From assembly GCF_001613385.1 (NCBI RefSeq), contig NZ_BDCG01000021.1, positions 186,001-250,000 on the forward strand: a DNA stretch of 64,000 nucleotides, in the 5' to 3' direction. A program made the translations under genes and the position numbers. The DNA is from Nocardia flavorosea NBRC 108225 (lineage in GTDB: Bacteria > Actinomycetota > Actinomycetes > Mycobacteriales > Mycobacteriaceae). Positions 33,829 to 43,193 of this stretch are shown here, piece by piece. Below the pieces are notes generated by a model. That model had not been told where the DNA came from. It ran no database searches and saw only the letters and a program-made list of their open reading frames with translations. Every line of letters starts with the position of its first letter. Within the stretch, counting starts at the first letter, position 1.

Positions 33829-33844
33829 ACTTGTGTGGTCAAGT
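33829..33844. promoter_or_regulatory. GntR operator-like palindrome, site 2
   Basis: ACTTG-TGTGGT-CAAGT just upstream of the GntR start. Aligns with site 1 over ACTTGT and AAGTT at the same spacing. Confidence 0.55.
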
Positions 33845-33868
33845 TGCCCGGTAACCCGAAAGGACGAC

Positions 33869-34627
33869 GTGGTCATACCGTTGCACGCCCGGGTCTCCGC
33901 CGAACTCCGGGAGCGGATCCACCGCGGTGCGCTACCGCCCGGCGCCTCACTACCTTCGGAGGCGCGGTTGTGCGCGGAGTTCGATGCGTCCCGGGGTACC
34001 GTGCGCACCGCCCTGGCGACCCTCCGGCACGAAGGGCTGATCATCGGTGGCCAGGGCCGGCCGCCCGTAGTGCGCGATACCGCATCCGGGCAGCCGTTCG
34101 AAAGCCTGGTCTCGTTCACCGCCTGGGCGGAGCGGATAGGCCGGACACCGGGACAGCGCACGGTAGAGATCGCGCGGCGCGGGGCGGGTGCGGCCGCGGC
34201 TACCGCGCTGGGTATCGGCGAAGGTACGCCGGTTGTCGATGTCCTGCGGGTTCGTTCGCTCGACGGCGAACCGGTCATGCTGGAACGCGCCACCTTCGTG
34301 GAACCCGTGGGCCGGCTGCTGTTCGATTTCGACCCCGACGCCTCGTCGATCTACGCTCACCTCGCCCGGCAGGGCGTCGATCTGCATTCGGCCCGGCACA
34401 CCATCGACGCGCTGGCCGCCGACCGCCACGACGCGACACTGCTGGGTATCGCCCCGGGAGCCCCACTGCTGCGGGAACGGCGCCGCACGCTGACGGCGGC
34501 CGGGGAACCGGTCGAGTACGGCGACGATCGCTACCGCCCGGACAAGGTCACCTTCACCATCGACAACGCCCGCCCTGGAGTCCCGGGGACCACGCCCGAT
34601 TTGCGGGTCCGCAAACAGGCGGAATGA
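33869..34627 (+). CDS. GntR-family regulator with UTRA domain
   Basis: A 252-residue protein from GTG 33869, four bases after AAAGGA. The winged helix near residues 5-70 reads VSAELRERIHRGALPPGASL then PSEARLCAEFDASRGTVRTA. Next comes a UTRA ligand domain ending ERRRTLTAAGEPVEYGDDRY. UTRA regulators sense small metabolites. Divergent from the FAD oxidoreductase and probably its repressor, acting at the two palindromes in between. Confidence 0.9.
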   Translation: MVIPLHARVSAELRERIHRGALPPGASLPSEARLCAEFDASRGTVRTALATLRHEGLIIGGQGRPPVVRDTASGQPFESLVSFTAWAERIGRTPGQRTVEIARRGAGAAAATALGIGEGTPVVDVLRVRSLDGEPVMLERATFVEPVGRLLFDFDPDASSIYAHLARQGVDLHSARHTIDALAADRHDATLLGIAPGAPLLRERRRTLTAAGEPVEYGDDRYRPDKVTFTIDNARPGVPGTTPDLRVRKQAE

Positions 34628-35145
34628 GTCGAATCTTCGCGGTGGTCACGTGTGTGCGCCGACCTGCGGAGTGCCGCGTAGACGCCCCCGACTCCGCGAC
34701 GTTGCGGACAGGGAGGATCGCGCCGACAGTCGGATCCACCGCGCGGCCAGGCAAAATGACGGCCGAAGTAGTTCGGGCGCACGGTCGGCGCCGAGCCTTC
34801 GGGCCGGGGACGGGTGTTCGGCGGCCGGGCGACACCGGCACTGGCTGTACCTGCCGCGCTGCGCGCGAGCCGACGAGGCAGCGATCCGGCGCGCCTTGGG
34901 ACTCCGGCCGCCCGGCGCACTCCGCACGCGGATAGGCCGAGGTGGATCGGAGCAGATGCCCGAGGGTGCCGAACGGGGCTGTGGGCGGCTGTCCGAGGTA
35001 TCGGCCCGGTCGTGACGCGCCGTGGATTCTTACGGTTCGGTGCGCGGGAATATCGGTAGGCGGCAGAAAGCCCGGCAGCGTTTGCCGGGCCCGCGACGTC
35101 GCCGCACACTTGCCCCCGGTAGACCGAAACGCCCAGGGAGGCAGC
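34628..35145. other. Intergenic, about 500 bp, nothing recognised
   Basis: Only frames with shadow-type composition. A ribosome site AGGGAGG at 35134-35140 belongs to the next gene. Confidence 0.4.
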
Positions 35146-36345
35146 ATGTCCGAGCAGATCATCCAACTTCCGACACCCGGCGAGTCCATTCTCGAAACCC
35201 ATGAGCGCATCCTGCGTGCGGGGGAGATCGTGCCGATCGAACTGCCCGGCGGGGTGCCCGCGTGGATCGCGGTGAGCCATCGCGCGGTGAGTGAAGTGCT
35301 CGACGACAAGGTTTTCGGTAAACATCCCGCGCACTGTCCGGCGCTGCGCGACGGCACCATTCCCGCCGACTGGCCACTGCGGGCGCTCACCGACGCCGAA
35401 CATATGCTCAACCAGGACGGCGCCGAGCATCGCCGGCTGCGGCAGACGATCAACAAGGCGTTCACTCCGGCGCGGATCGCGGCGCTGGAGCCGCGGATTC
35501 AGTGGATCGCCGACGAACTGGCCGACAGTTTCCCGGCCGGGGACGAGGTCGACCTGATCGCGAACTACACCACCCCGTTGCCGGTCCGGGTGATCTGCGA
35601 GCTGTTCGGGGTGCCGGCCGACGAGCAACCGCAGCTGAAGGATTGGACGCTGACCATCGTTTCGGTCACCAGCAGCGGCGAGGAAGCGCAGGCGGCGATG
35701 GCGGCGATGGGCGGGTATTTCGCCGAGCTGCTGCAGCGCAAACGCGCCGAACCGGGCGACGATCTCACCTCGGCGCTACTGGCGGCCAACGCGGAGAACG
35801 AGCTCACCGACTCCGAGCTCATCAGCATGCTGTGGCTGGTGATCGTCGCCGGGCACGAGACCACGGTGCACCTGCTCGGTAACGCGGTGGTGGCCCTGCG
35901 GGAGTTCCCGGAGCAGCTCGCCCGCGCGCAGGCGGGGAACCGCTGGGCCGATGTGGTGGAGGAGGCGCTGCGCTACCGGTCTTCGGTGGTCGGCGCGCTC
36001 ATGCGGTATCCGCGCACCGATGTGACCGTCGCCGGGGTGCGTATCGCGGCGGGCACACCGACGCTGTGGCACGGCGGGGTCGGCCGCGACCCGCTGCGCT
36101 ACTCCGACGCCGAAGTGTTCGATATCGACCACGAGCACAAGGATCAGCTCGCCTTCGGCCGCGGACCGCATTTCTGCCTGGGCGCGCCTCTGGCCCGTCT
36201 GGAGAGCCGGATCGCGCTGGCCACGCTGTTCACCCGGTACCCGGAACTGACCTTGGCGGTGGACGCGAAGGAAATCGAGTACACGGTGCAGATCAGCACT
36301 GTCGGCCCGGTCGCACTGCCGGTGCGGCTGGGGCCGGCAGCGTAG
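35146..36345 (+). CDS. Cytochrome P450 (bacterial class I type)
   Basis: A 399-residue P450 starting at ATG 35146 behind AGGGAGG. The motifs are complete: I-helix VIVAGHETT, K-helix EALRYRS (ExxR) and haem loop FGRGPHFCLGAPLARLE. The class resembles CYP107/CYP105-type enzymes that hydroxylate or epoxidise small molecules with ferredoxin electrons. No ferredoxin gene adjoins it. It converges with the AraC regulator 11 bp away, so a shared role is possible but unproven. Confidence 0.88.
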   Translation: MSEQIIQLPTPGESILETHERILRAGEIVPIELPGGVPAWIAVSHRAVSEVLDDKVFGKHPAHCPALRDGTIPADWPLRALTDAEHMLNQDGAEHRRLRQTINKAFTPARIAALEPRIQWIADELADSFPAGDEVDLIANYTTPLPVRVICELFGVPADEQPQLKDWTLTIVSVTSSGEEAQAAMAAMGGYFAELLQRKRAEPGDDLTSALLAANAENELTDSELISMLWLVIVAGHETTVHLLGNAVVALREFPEQLARAQAGNRWADVVEEALRYRSSVVGALMRYPRTDVTVAGVRIAAGTPTLWHGGVGRDPLRYSDAEVFDIDHEHKDQLAFGRGPHFCLGAPLARLESRIALATLFTRYPELTLAVDAKEIEYTVQISTVGPVALPVRLGPAA

Positions 36346-36356
36346 GACGGGGTGGT

Positions 36357-37310
36357 TCACGCCCGATGCGTGGCGATTTCGGCGCGGCGGCGCTGCCGGA
36401 ACTCCCGCGGCGACTGACCGAAGCGTTCTTTGAACGCGGCGGAGAACCAGGCGGGCGTGAAACCGCATCGGGTAGCGAGTTCGGCGATGGACATGGTCGC
36501 GCGCGGATCTTCCAGGGTCTCCCGGGCGACCCGCAGTGCTTCTTCCCGGCGCAGATCGCGGAACGTGGTGCCGGATTCGTGCAGCACTTCCCGCACTTGA
36601 CGTTCCGACCAGCCGAGCGCGTACGCGACAGCCGGTAGGCGCACATCACCGCGACCGATATTCGCGCGCAGGTAGCGCCGGATGCTTTCGGCGATCTCCG
36701 CGTGGTGTGCGCGCTGCGGTGCGGTATCCCCGGCCGCGAGCATGCACAGCAGTTCGGTGATCCGATCGCAGACCGCGGTGAATTCGCGTGCCGACAACCG
36801 GGACTGCTCGGCGTGGGTGCTGCGGATCATGGCGTCGGCGACCCGCCCCAGTCCGCGGGGCAGATCGAGGACACGGTTCATATGGGCGCGCGGGCGCAGC
36901 CGATGGTCGAGTTCGGTGCGCGGAACCTGTAATGCGAAGGCCGCGGAATCCGGAATGTCGAGATGGCAGGGGATTTCGAGGCCGGCTACGGTCGCGCGGC
37001 CCGGTGTGACGTGGGTGATGTCGTCTCGGAACCGGATCCCGAAGGGGCCGCGGTCGGGAATCACCACCCAGTAGAAATCGTCGCCCGGTTCGCGGCGGAT
37101 ATGGCCGGGCCTCCGATGGCACTGCCGCCGGCCGTGCTGATCCCAGCGCAGCAGCGTATAGGTCGCCGATTCCTGGGTGGTGAGCCCGGCCCGCCATTCG
37201 GGCTCGTCGCCGAATTCATGTGCCATCGGCACGAATCCGTCGGCCAGACCGGCGAACGATTCGGGACCGCATGCGGTCACGCTGCTCCAGCGCACGAGTG
37301 GCCCTCCCAT
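36357..37310 (-). CDS. AraC-family transcriptional regulator
   Basis: A 317-residue protein with the two AraC helix-turn-helix units at the C-terminus: LPAVAYALGWSERQVREVLH, and MSIAELATRCGFTPAWFSAA followed by the signature FKERFGQSPREFR. The N-terminal 180 residues are the AraC_binding_2-like sensor. It converges with the P450. Target genes and ligand are unknown. Confidence 0.88.
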   Translation of the reverse strand: MGGPLVRWSSVTACGPESFAGLADGFVPMAHEFGDEPEWRAGLTTQESATYTLLRWDQHGRRQCHRRPGHIRREPGDDFYWVVIPDRGPFGIRFRDDITHVTPGRATVAGLEIPCHLDIPDSAAFALQVPRTELDHRLRPRAHMNRVLDLPRGLGRVADAMIRSTHAEQSRLSAREFTAVCDRITELLCMLAAGDTAPQRAHHAEIAESIRRYLRANIGRGDVRLPAVAYALGWSERQVREVLHESGTTFRDLRREEALRVARETLEDPRATMSIAELATRCGFTPAWFSAAFKERFGQSPREFRQRRRAEIATHRA

Positions 37311-37400
37311 CGATCAGGATCGGCCGTCCACCCGCCGATTCGATCAGCGCAATCACCCTACTGGCTCCGCGGGCCCCGGTCCGTTGTGCCCGCGGCCGGT

Positions 37401-38333
37401 TCACGAAAGGGCCGCTACCACCTCGCAGTACCGGGCGGCATCTTCCGGGCGCTCGTCCTCCAGCGACCACGCGATCTCCTCCATGGCACGGAGGTACGCC
37501 CAGGCACGGGCTCGTTCACGATCCACTTCGAGACCGTCGGCAGTTGCCGCGAGTACCCGGCGCGCCAGGGCGGGGCCGGGTTCTGTTTCGACCTGCTTCA
37601 GAATGAGGAATCCCGCATCGAAGGCCGCCTCGCCCAGGAATGCCTTCGGATCGATCAGCAGCCACGGCTCCCGTTCGGCGGCCACGATATTGCCGAGATG
37701 GGTATCACGGTTGACGATCAGCAGCGGCCCGTCCGGGACGGTCAGCCACCTACGGAGGTCGCGGGCGCGGGCGGTGACCGCATCCGGAAGATAGCTGGTC
37801 ATCTCGGGCGTGAAAAGTTGCTGCTCCCAATCGGAAACAATATCGGCCACCAGCGGCAGCGCGGGATATCGGGCCGGAATATCGGTGGGTGGGCGGCGCA
37901 GCCGGCGATACAGTGCGCAGGCGATCTGGATCTTGCCCGCGTTCTCCGGCCTACCTTCCAAGGGAATCCGCGGCTGCGCGATCAGCGGTGTTCCGGGACG
38001 TGCCCATTCGAGCAGCAATGCGCCACTGGCAGAGTCGAAATCGTAGAGGCGTGCCGCGCCGTCACCCGAGTAGCAGTACATTCCGGTGGCCTCACCGGCG
38101 TTCTCCTCATCCGGTACCGCGATCTTGAGTACCGCCACCGAACCGTCGCCGCGCCGCACCGGCGCCACGAAGGAATGCGTACCGCCGGCGAACGGCCGCC
38201 CGATCAGCTCGAGGTCCCATACCCGGCACTGCCGGTCGACCACGGCGGGCAGATCCGCGAGCCAGCGGTCGCCGCGTTCCTCGAAGATGGTGCGAATAGT
38301 GTCCACCACAACGGGCGGGAGGCCGAGCGTCAT
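37401..38333 (-). CDS. Aminoglycoside/hydroxyurea antibiotic kinase-like protein (APH family)
   Basis: A 310-residue protein, starting at ATG 38333 (the long upstream frame is not coding). The kinase signature LIVNRDTHLGNIVAAE near residue 210 carries the catalytic Asp-x-x-x-x-Asn, and LIDPKAFLGEAAFDAG is the metal-binding DxD-type segment. This places it with the APH(6)/Hur resistance kinases (PF04655), which phosphorylate streptomycin or hydroxyurea. Real resistance cannot be claimed from sequence alone. It is divergent from an esterase gene. Confidence 0.8.
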   Translation of the reverse strand: MTLGLPPVVVDTIRTIFEERGDRWLADLPAVVDRQCRVWDLELIGRPFAGGTHSFVAPVRRGDGSVAVLKIAVPDEENAGEATGMYCYSGDGAARLYDFDSASGALLLEWARPGTPLIAQPRIPLEGRPENAGKIQIACALYRRLRRPPTDIPARYPALPLVADIVSDWEQQLFTPEMTSYLPDAVTARARDLRRWLTVPDGPLLIVNRDTHLGNIVAAEREPWLLIDPKAFLGEAAFDAGFLILKQVETEPGPALARRVLAATADGLEVDRERARAWAYLRAMEEIAWSLEDERPEDAARYCEVVAALS

Positions 38334-38472
38334 CGACTCAGCTTGCGTCCCCGCCTCCGTTTCGACAACCGGATTTACGGGTATCGAACCGTGCCGGCAG
38401 GTGCCGTGACTCCAGTAGGCTGCGATGGCCGGGGCTCCCGCCCCCGCACGACAGCGAGAGGACGGCTCGTCG

Positions 38473-39396
38473 ATGCCTTCGCCCATCTTCCATCCCGACC
38501 TGCGCCTGGCCCGCTTGCTGCCTCGTTCGGTCGTGCATCCCCGCACGATCCGCACGATCCGGCGCCTCACCGATCGCGCGGGGCGGGCCCGGCCGGCGGG
38601 CGGGACCATCGAACGGGTCGACGAGACGGTGACGGTCCGGGTGTTCCGGCCCGACACCTCCGGGCAGCCCGGGCCGGCCCTGTTGTTCATCCACGGTGGG
38701 GGCTATGTCATCGGCAATGCCGCGATGGGGGACCGGTTCTGCCGCGCGGCCGCCCGCCGTCTCGGGATCGTGGCGGCCTCGGTGGAATACCGGCTGGCGC
38801 CGGAGCACCCGTTTCCGGCGCCGCTCGACGACTGTTACGCGGCTCTGCGCTGGCTGGCCGGGCAACCCGGCGTCGACCCCGACCGTATCGCGATCGTGGG
38901 AGAGAGCGCGGGCGGTGGGCTCGCCGCGGCACTGGCGCTGCTGGCCCGCGACCGCGGCGAGGTGCGGCCGGTACTCCAGCTGCTGTCCTATCCCATGCTG
39001 GACGACCGGACGGCCGCCGATACCTCACTCGATGCCACGCGGATGCGTATGTGGAGCCCGCGCAGCAACCGGTTCGGCTGGGCTTCCTATCTGGGTGGCC
39101 TCGCCGGCGATGAGATACTGCCGTTGGCGTCCCCAGGGCGTGGTGACGATTTCACAGGGCTACCACCGGCCTGGATCGGCGTGGGAACCAACGATCTCTT
39201 CCACGCCGAAAACGTGGCCTATGCCGAGCGGTTGCGCGCCGCCGGGGTGTCCTGCGAGCTGTACGAGGTCGACGGCGCCTACCACGGTTTCGATCTGGTC
39301 GAGGCGAGGACCGGTGTCGGGCGGGCGTATCGGGAGGCGCGATTCACCGCGCTGTCGGCGGCACTCGGCGACGGCGACCGGCTACCGTCGTCATAA
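38473..39396 (+). CDS. Hormone-sensitive-lipase-like esterase
   Basis: A 307-residue alpha/beta hydrolase from ATG 38473. It has the HSL oxyanion motif FIHGGGYVIGN, the nucleophile GESAGGGLAAALA, and late Asp and His in GTNDLFHAE and DGAYHGFDL. The family hydrolyses short to medium acyl esters and sometimes amides. It lies divergent from the kinase gene with about 140 bp between them. Confidence 0.88.
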   Translation: MPSPIFHPDLRLARLLPRSVVHPRTIRTIRRLTDRAGRARPAGGTIERVDETVTVRVFRPDTSGQPGPALLFIHGGGYVIGNAAMGDRFCRAAARRLGIVAASVEYRLAPEHPFPAPLDDCYAALRWLAGQPGVDPDRIAIVGESAGGGLAAALALLARDRGEVRPVLQLLSYPMLDDRTAADTSLDATRMRMWSPRSNRFGWASYLGGLAGDEILPLASPGRGDDFTGLPPAWIGVGTNDLFHAENVAYAERLRAAGVSCELYEVDGAYHGFDLVEARTGVGRAYREARFTALSAALGDGDRLPSS

Positions 39397-39530
39397 CAAG
39401 TCCCCGGTCGGCGTGCATCGCCGGTGAAACCCCGCCGCTTCGTGGGGCATCGTCACGGGCGCGGCCGAGCAGTGGACTCGCCGGCCGCTTCTGTCGCGCG
39501 GAATCGCGCCACGCGGTCGTCCGGTTGTGA

Positions 39531-40352
39531 TCAGTTTCGATGTGGCCGGGCGGACCCGTACTGCCGCAGGACCACCGGGATCGTAACGATCAGCGCCACC
39601 GTGAGCCAGATCGCGGACGCTGCCACTGGTTCGCGCAGCGGCCATGCCGCGTCCGCCGCGACCGAGCCGGGGGCGCCGAACAGTTCTCGCAGCGCGGCGA
39701 CGACGGCGCTGACGGGATTCCACTCCGCGAACGCACGCAGTGGTCCGGGCATGGTCTCGGTCGGTACGAAGACATTGGAGAACATGATCACGCCGAAGAT
39801 CAGTGGTGCGGTCTGCTGCAGCATCTGTTCGTCCCGGATCACCGCGCCCAGGCATATCCCGGCCCAGCTCAGCGTGAACCGGAACAGCAGTAGTAGCGCT
39901 ACGGCGGTGAGTATTTCGACGGGGGCCGCGTCGATCCGCCAGCCCGCGGCCATGCCGATACCGGACATGGCGGCCAGCGCGACACCTCCGGTGAGGGTTT
40001 CCGCGAGCGCGAGTCCGGCGGGAACCGCGAACGCGGGAAGCGGTAATGCCCGGAAGCGGTCGGTGAGTCCACTGTTCAGATCGGCATTGGCGGTCGACGC
40101 GGTGGCGGTGAGCCCCATGGCCGCGACCAGGACGAGAACGCCGGGGGTGAGGTACGAGCGGTAGGCCGCGGTATCGGCGGTACCCGCGAGTGCACCGCCG
40201 AAAACGAAACCGAACAGCAGCATCATGCCCGCGGGTGCGGCCAGGGTTATCGCGAGCAGACCTGGAGAATGCCGGTAGGCGGTGAGTACGCGGCCGAATG
40301 TGGTCGCGGTGGCGGCGAACGCGGTGGGCGGGCGTGGGGTGCGGGTGATCAT
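39531..40352 (-). CDS. DrrB-type ABC exporter permease
   Basis: A 273-residue membrane protein with six hydrophobic segments and the ABC-2 layout. It includes YLTPGVLVLVAAMGLTATAS near the start and SWAGICLGAVIRDEQMLQQT before the last segments. The start codon overlaps the stop of the ATPase gene (ATGA), so the pair is one exporter. DrrAB-type systems export antibiotics and other lipophilic compounds. Confidence 0.9.
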   Translation of the reverse strand: MITRTPRPPTAFAATATTFGRVLTAYRHSPGLLAITLAAPAGMMLLFGFVFGGALAGTADTAAYRSYLTPGVLVLVAAMGLTATASTANADLNSGLTDRFRALPLPAFAVPAGLALAETLTGGVALAAMSGIGMAAGWRIDAAPVEILTAVALLLLFRFTLSWAGICLGAVIRDEQMLQQTAPLIFGVIMFSNVFVPTETMPGPLRAFAEWNPVSAVVAALRELFGAPGSVAADAAWPLREPVAASAIWLTVALIVTIPVVLRQYGSARPHRN

Positions 40353-41308
40353 CGGTGCGTCCTTGCGGTGGGGCCGGTCAGGGCCAGGAAAGCGTCGTCG
40401 AGGGTGGCGCGCCGGCGGCCGATGTCATGTACTTCGATACCTGCCTCTTCGAGGGCGCGCAGGATCGGCAGCAGCGGTATCTCCGCGCCCGGAAACGAAT
40501 ACGACAGGGGCGCAGTTTTTTCTGTTTCGTCCGCCGTGTCGCCGGGTGGTGCGGCGATACCGCCGAAACCCGTCAGTACGGAGTCGATTTCGTGACGGCG
40601 GCGTGGGTCCGCGATCAGGTCCAGCCCGCCGCCGATACTCGCCGTGAGCTCGTGCGGTGTCCCCGTGGCGATCACCCGGCCACTGTCGAGGATGGTCACC
40701 GAATCCGCGAGCCGGTCGGCCTCGTCCAGGTATTGGGTGGTGAGCAGGACGGTGGTGCCTTCCTTCACGAAATCCTTGATGTAGCCGTAGATCTGGTTGC
40801 GGCTGCGGGGGTCGAGTGCGGTGGTCGGCTCGTCCAGGAAGAGGACGGCCGGGCGCACCACCATCGCCGCGACGATATCCAGCCGGCGGCGCATTCCGCC
40901 CGAGTAATCCCGGGCGAGACGATCGGCAGCAGCACCGAGATCGAACCGTTCGAGCAGCTCACCGGCATGCGTGCGGGCTTGCCGGGCCGGGAGCCCGTTC
41001 ATCCGGCCGAACATGGTGAGATTCTCCAGCCCGGTGAGCCGGGGATCGACGGCGTGGAACTGGCCGACTGAGCCGATCCGCTTTTTCACCTCGGTGGTTT
41101 CGCGCGCGATGTCGTATCCGGCGATCCTGGCGGACCCCGCATCGGGCCGCAGCAGGGTGGCCAGCATGCGTACCGTCGTGGTCTTCCCGGACCCGTTGGG
41201 TCCGAGCAGGGCATGCACTCGTCCGGGTTCCACCTGTAGGTCGACGGTGTCGACCACGGTCTGTCCGCCGTATCTCTTCGTCAGCCCACCGGCCTGGATC
41301 GCCGTCAT
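40349..41308 (-). CDS. DrrA-type ABC exporter ATPase
   Basis: A 319-residue ATPase from ATG 41308 with AAGGAG just upstream; the longer frame to 41566 is not coding. Walker A LLGPNGSGKTT, signature YSGGMRRRL, Walker B LFLDEPTTALDP, and the DrrA-type C-terminal extension to about residue 319. It powers the downstream permease. The promoter faces a TetR gene and carries two GAAC-N3-GTTC palindromes, so export is probably induced by its own substrate. Confidence 0.92.
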   Translation of the reverse strand: MTAIQAGGLTKRYGGQTVVDTVDLQVEPGRVHALLGPNGSGKTTTVRMLATLLRPDAGSARIAGYDIARETTEVKKRIGSVGQFHAVDPRLTGLENLTMFGRMNGLPARQARTHAGELLERFDLGAAADRLARDYSGGMRRRLDIVAAMVVRPAVLFLDEPTTALDPRSRNQIYGYIKDFVKEGTTVLLTTQYLDEADRLADSVTILDSGRVIATGTPHELTASIGGGLDLIADPRRRHEIDSVLTGFGGIAAPPGDTADETEKTAPLSYSFPGAEIPLLPILRALEEAGIEVHDIGRRRATLDDAFLALTGPTARTHR

Positions 41309-41325
41309 GTCCACTCCTTGATTGG

Positions 41326-41336
41326 GAACGTCGTTC
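41326..41336. promoter_or_regulatory. TetR operator-like site 1
   Basis: GAAC-GTC-GTTC, centred at 41331, 33 bp (about three helical turns) from site 2. Same core as the longer palindrome. Confidence 0.5.
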
Positions 41337-41355
41337 GCAGTCGACGCTAGCTGAA

Positions 41356-41372
41356 TGCGAACAGTGTTCGCA
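41356..41372. promoter_or_regulatory. TetR operator-like site 2, 17-bp palindrome
   Basis: TGCGAACA-G-TGTTCGCA is a perfect inverted repeat in the divergent region, with core GAAC-AGT-GTTC matching site 1. Confidence 0.65.
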
Positions 41373-41396
41373 ACTGGCTCGAGGCATGCTTGACCG

Positions 41397-42086
41397 ATGC
41401 CCTCCGCTGAACCGACGAACGCGCTGTGGCTACGGGCCGGCGACACCAAACCCGGACCACGCCCCGGCCTGAGCCTCGACGACATCGCGGCGGTCTGCGT
41501 CCGGCTGGCCGACGCCGAAGGCCTGCGGGCGCTGTCGATGCGGCGGATCGCCGAGGAACTGGGCACCGGCGCTGCCTCCCTGTACCGCTATGTGTCGGGC
41601 AAAGAGGATCTCGTCGCCCTGATGTACGACCTGGTCGCCGGCGAATACGAATTCGCGCCCCTCACCGGGGACCTCCGGGCCGATGTTCTGGACGTCGCCG
41701 AACAAGCGCGCGCCATGCACCGCCGGCACCGCTGGCTGATCGAAGCGAACCCGCGCAGCCTCGGCCCGCACGGCCTGCGCTACCTGGACCATATGGTCGC
41801 GGTACTGGCGCCTGCGGAGCTGCGGCCGGCCGAGATCATGACCGGTATCGCGATGATCTCCGGGTGGATTACCGTTTTTGCCGGTCAGGAGGCCACCGGG
41901 CAGCCGTTGCCGACTCAGGGCGGGGGCGCCGGGCATATCGCCGCCATGCTCGTCCAGGGGCATTATCCGCACCTCGCCGCGCTCTTCGCCGAACCCGACG
42001 CCCCTGGTGAACCGGGTATCGACAATGACGCCGTATTCCGGGCCGGGGTCGACGCGCTGCTGTTCGGTATCGCGGGCCCGCGCTGA
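41397..42086 (+). CDS. TetR-family regulator of the DrrAB-type exporter
   Basis: A 229-residue protein with an N-terminal helix-turn-helix (residues about 25-70: LRALSMRRIAEELGTGAASL, YRYVSGKEDLVALMY) and a TetR_C_1-like ligand domain. It is divergent from the ABC exporter genes, 88 bp apart, with two palindromes between. The expected role is drug-sensing repressor of the exporter. Confidence 0.88.
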   Translation: MPSAEPTNALWLRAGDTKPGPRPGLSLDDIAAVCVRLADAEGLRALSMRRIAEELGTGAASLYRYVSGKEDLVALMYDLVAGEYEFAPLTGDLRADVLDVAEQARAMHRRHRWLIEANPRSLGPHGLRYLDHMVAVLAPAELRPAEIMTGIAMISGWITVFAGQEATGQPLPTQGGGAGHIAAMLVQGHYPHLAALFAEPDAPGEPGIDNDAVFRAGVDALLFGIAGPR

Positions 42087-42342
42087 CGCACCTTCACTGC
42101 GACGCCGCTTGTCACGGGCAGGGCAGGGGGTGAAATGTCCTCCCGGCCGCGTCCGGCAGCCCCGAGTTCGGAAGTCGACGGCTCGGCGCCGGGCCCGCTG
42201 CTCCGGACCCGTACCGGACCAGCGGGGCCGAACGGGATATCAATACGGTGCGCGAATACGCGCGCAACAAAGGTTCGGCCGGTCGAGTAACTCTTCCTCG
42301 CAGTGCTCGGCGCTGCGGCGTGACCGATGGCAGACTGCGGGT

Positions 42343-43005
42343 ATGAGTACACCCGAGTGGGCGGATGTGGACCGGTACGTGGTGGACCATCTCGTGCGCG
42401 ACGACGCGGCAAACGCGACGCTGCGGGCGAACGCGGAGGCCGGACTGCCGTCGATCGACGTTTCCGAGGCCCAGGGGAAATTCCTCCACCTACTGGCTCG
42501 ATCGACCGGTGCCGGACGAGTGCTGGAAATCGGCACGCTGGGCGGATTCAGCACCCTGTGGCTGGCCCGCGCGGTCGGCGCGGGCGGTCAGGTGGTCACG
42601 CTCGAGTTCGAGCCACGCCATGCACAGGTCGCGCGGGAAAACCTGGACCGGGCGGGAGTCGGCGATGTGGTCGATATCCGGATCGGCGCGGCGATGGAAT
42701 CGCTACCGGTCCTGGCCGAGGAACAACCCGAACCGTTCGACCTGGTATTCATCGACGCCGACAAGGTGAACAACTCCGGCTACGTGCGGTGGGCTCTGCG
42801 ATTGAGCCGGCCCGGAGCGGTCATCGTCGTCGACAATGTGGTCCGTGGCGGGCGTCTCGCCGACGAGGCCTCCGACGACCCCGCCGCCCGCGCGAGTCGC
42901 GACCTGGTCGAACTGCTGGCCGCGGAACCGCGGCTGGACGCCACTGTCGTGCAGACGGTCGGGGCGAAGGGCTGGGACGGTTTCGCGTTCGCCGTCGTGA
43001 ACTAG
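42343..43005 (+). CDS. O-methyltransferase (catechol/caffeoyl-CoA OMT type)
   Basis: A 220-residue protein from ATG 42343. VLEIGTLGGFSTLWLARAV is the SAM-binding loop, VTLEFEP and LVFIDADKVNN the acidic metal and SAM residues, and IVVDNVVRGGRL the typical late motif. This order is that of class I metal-dependent O-methyltransferases. The substrate is unknown. The ribosome site is weak. It is probably a single gene. Confidence 0.88.
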   Translation: MSTPEWADVDRYVVDHLVRDDAANATLRANAEAGLPSIDVSEAQGKFLHLLARSTGAGRVLEIGTLGGFSTLWLARAVGAGGQVVTLEFEPRHAQVARENLDRAGVGDVVDIRIGAAMESLPVLAEEQPEPFDLVFIDADKVNNSGYVRWALRLSRPGAVIVVDNVVRGGRLADEASDDPAARASRDLVELLAAEPRLDATVVQTVGAKGWDGFAFAVVN

Positions 43006-43193
43006 CCACAGGCCGCGGTCGACGGGCCGCACCGCAGCGGTTCTGCGCCGGGGCGTGCCGTGGACAGCCGGCGGAGCGGACCGGCCGGGGCGGTGGTCAC
43101 CCGATCGTCGCCGCAGCCCCGGCCGGCGGATCCGACGAGACCGCGGTGCACCGGTGTCTCGACGAGGGCAAAGTTTTCCGGCCTCCGCCCGAA

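Noticed and set aside
34628..35145. Several open frames in the gap before the class I P450
   Set aside because: None has motifs or a good start; typical high-GC noise.
38334..38690. Long N-terminal extension of the antibiotic-kinase-like frame
   Set aside because: It overlaps the divergent esterase gene; ATG 38333 fits the family length.
36963..39113. A 716-codon plus-strand open frame across the AraC, kinase and esterase genes
   Set aside because: It is a shadow of three genes with clear motifs on the other strand or frame; composition is Arg/Gly-rich.
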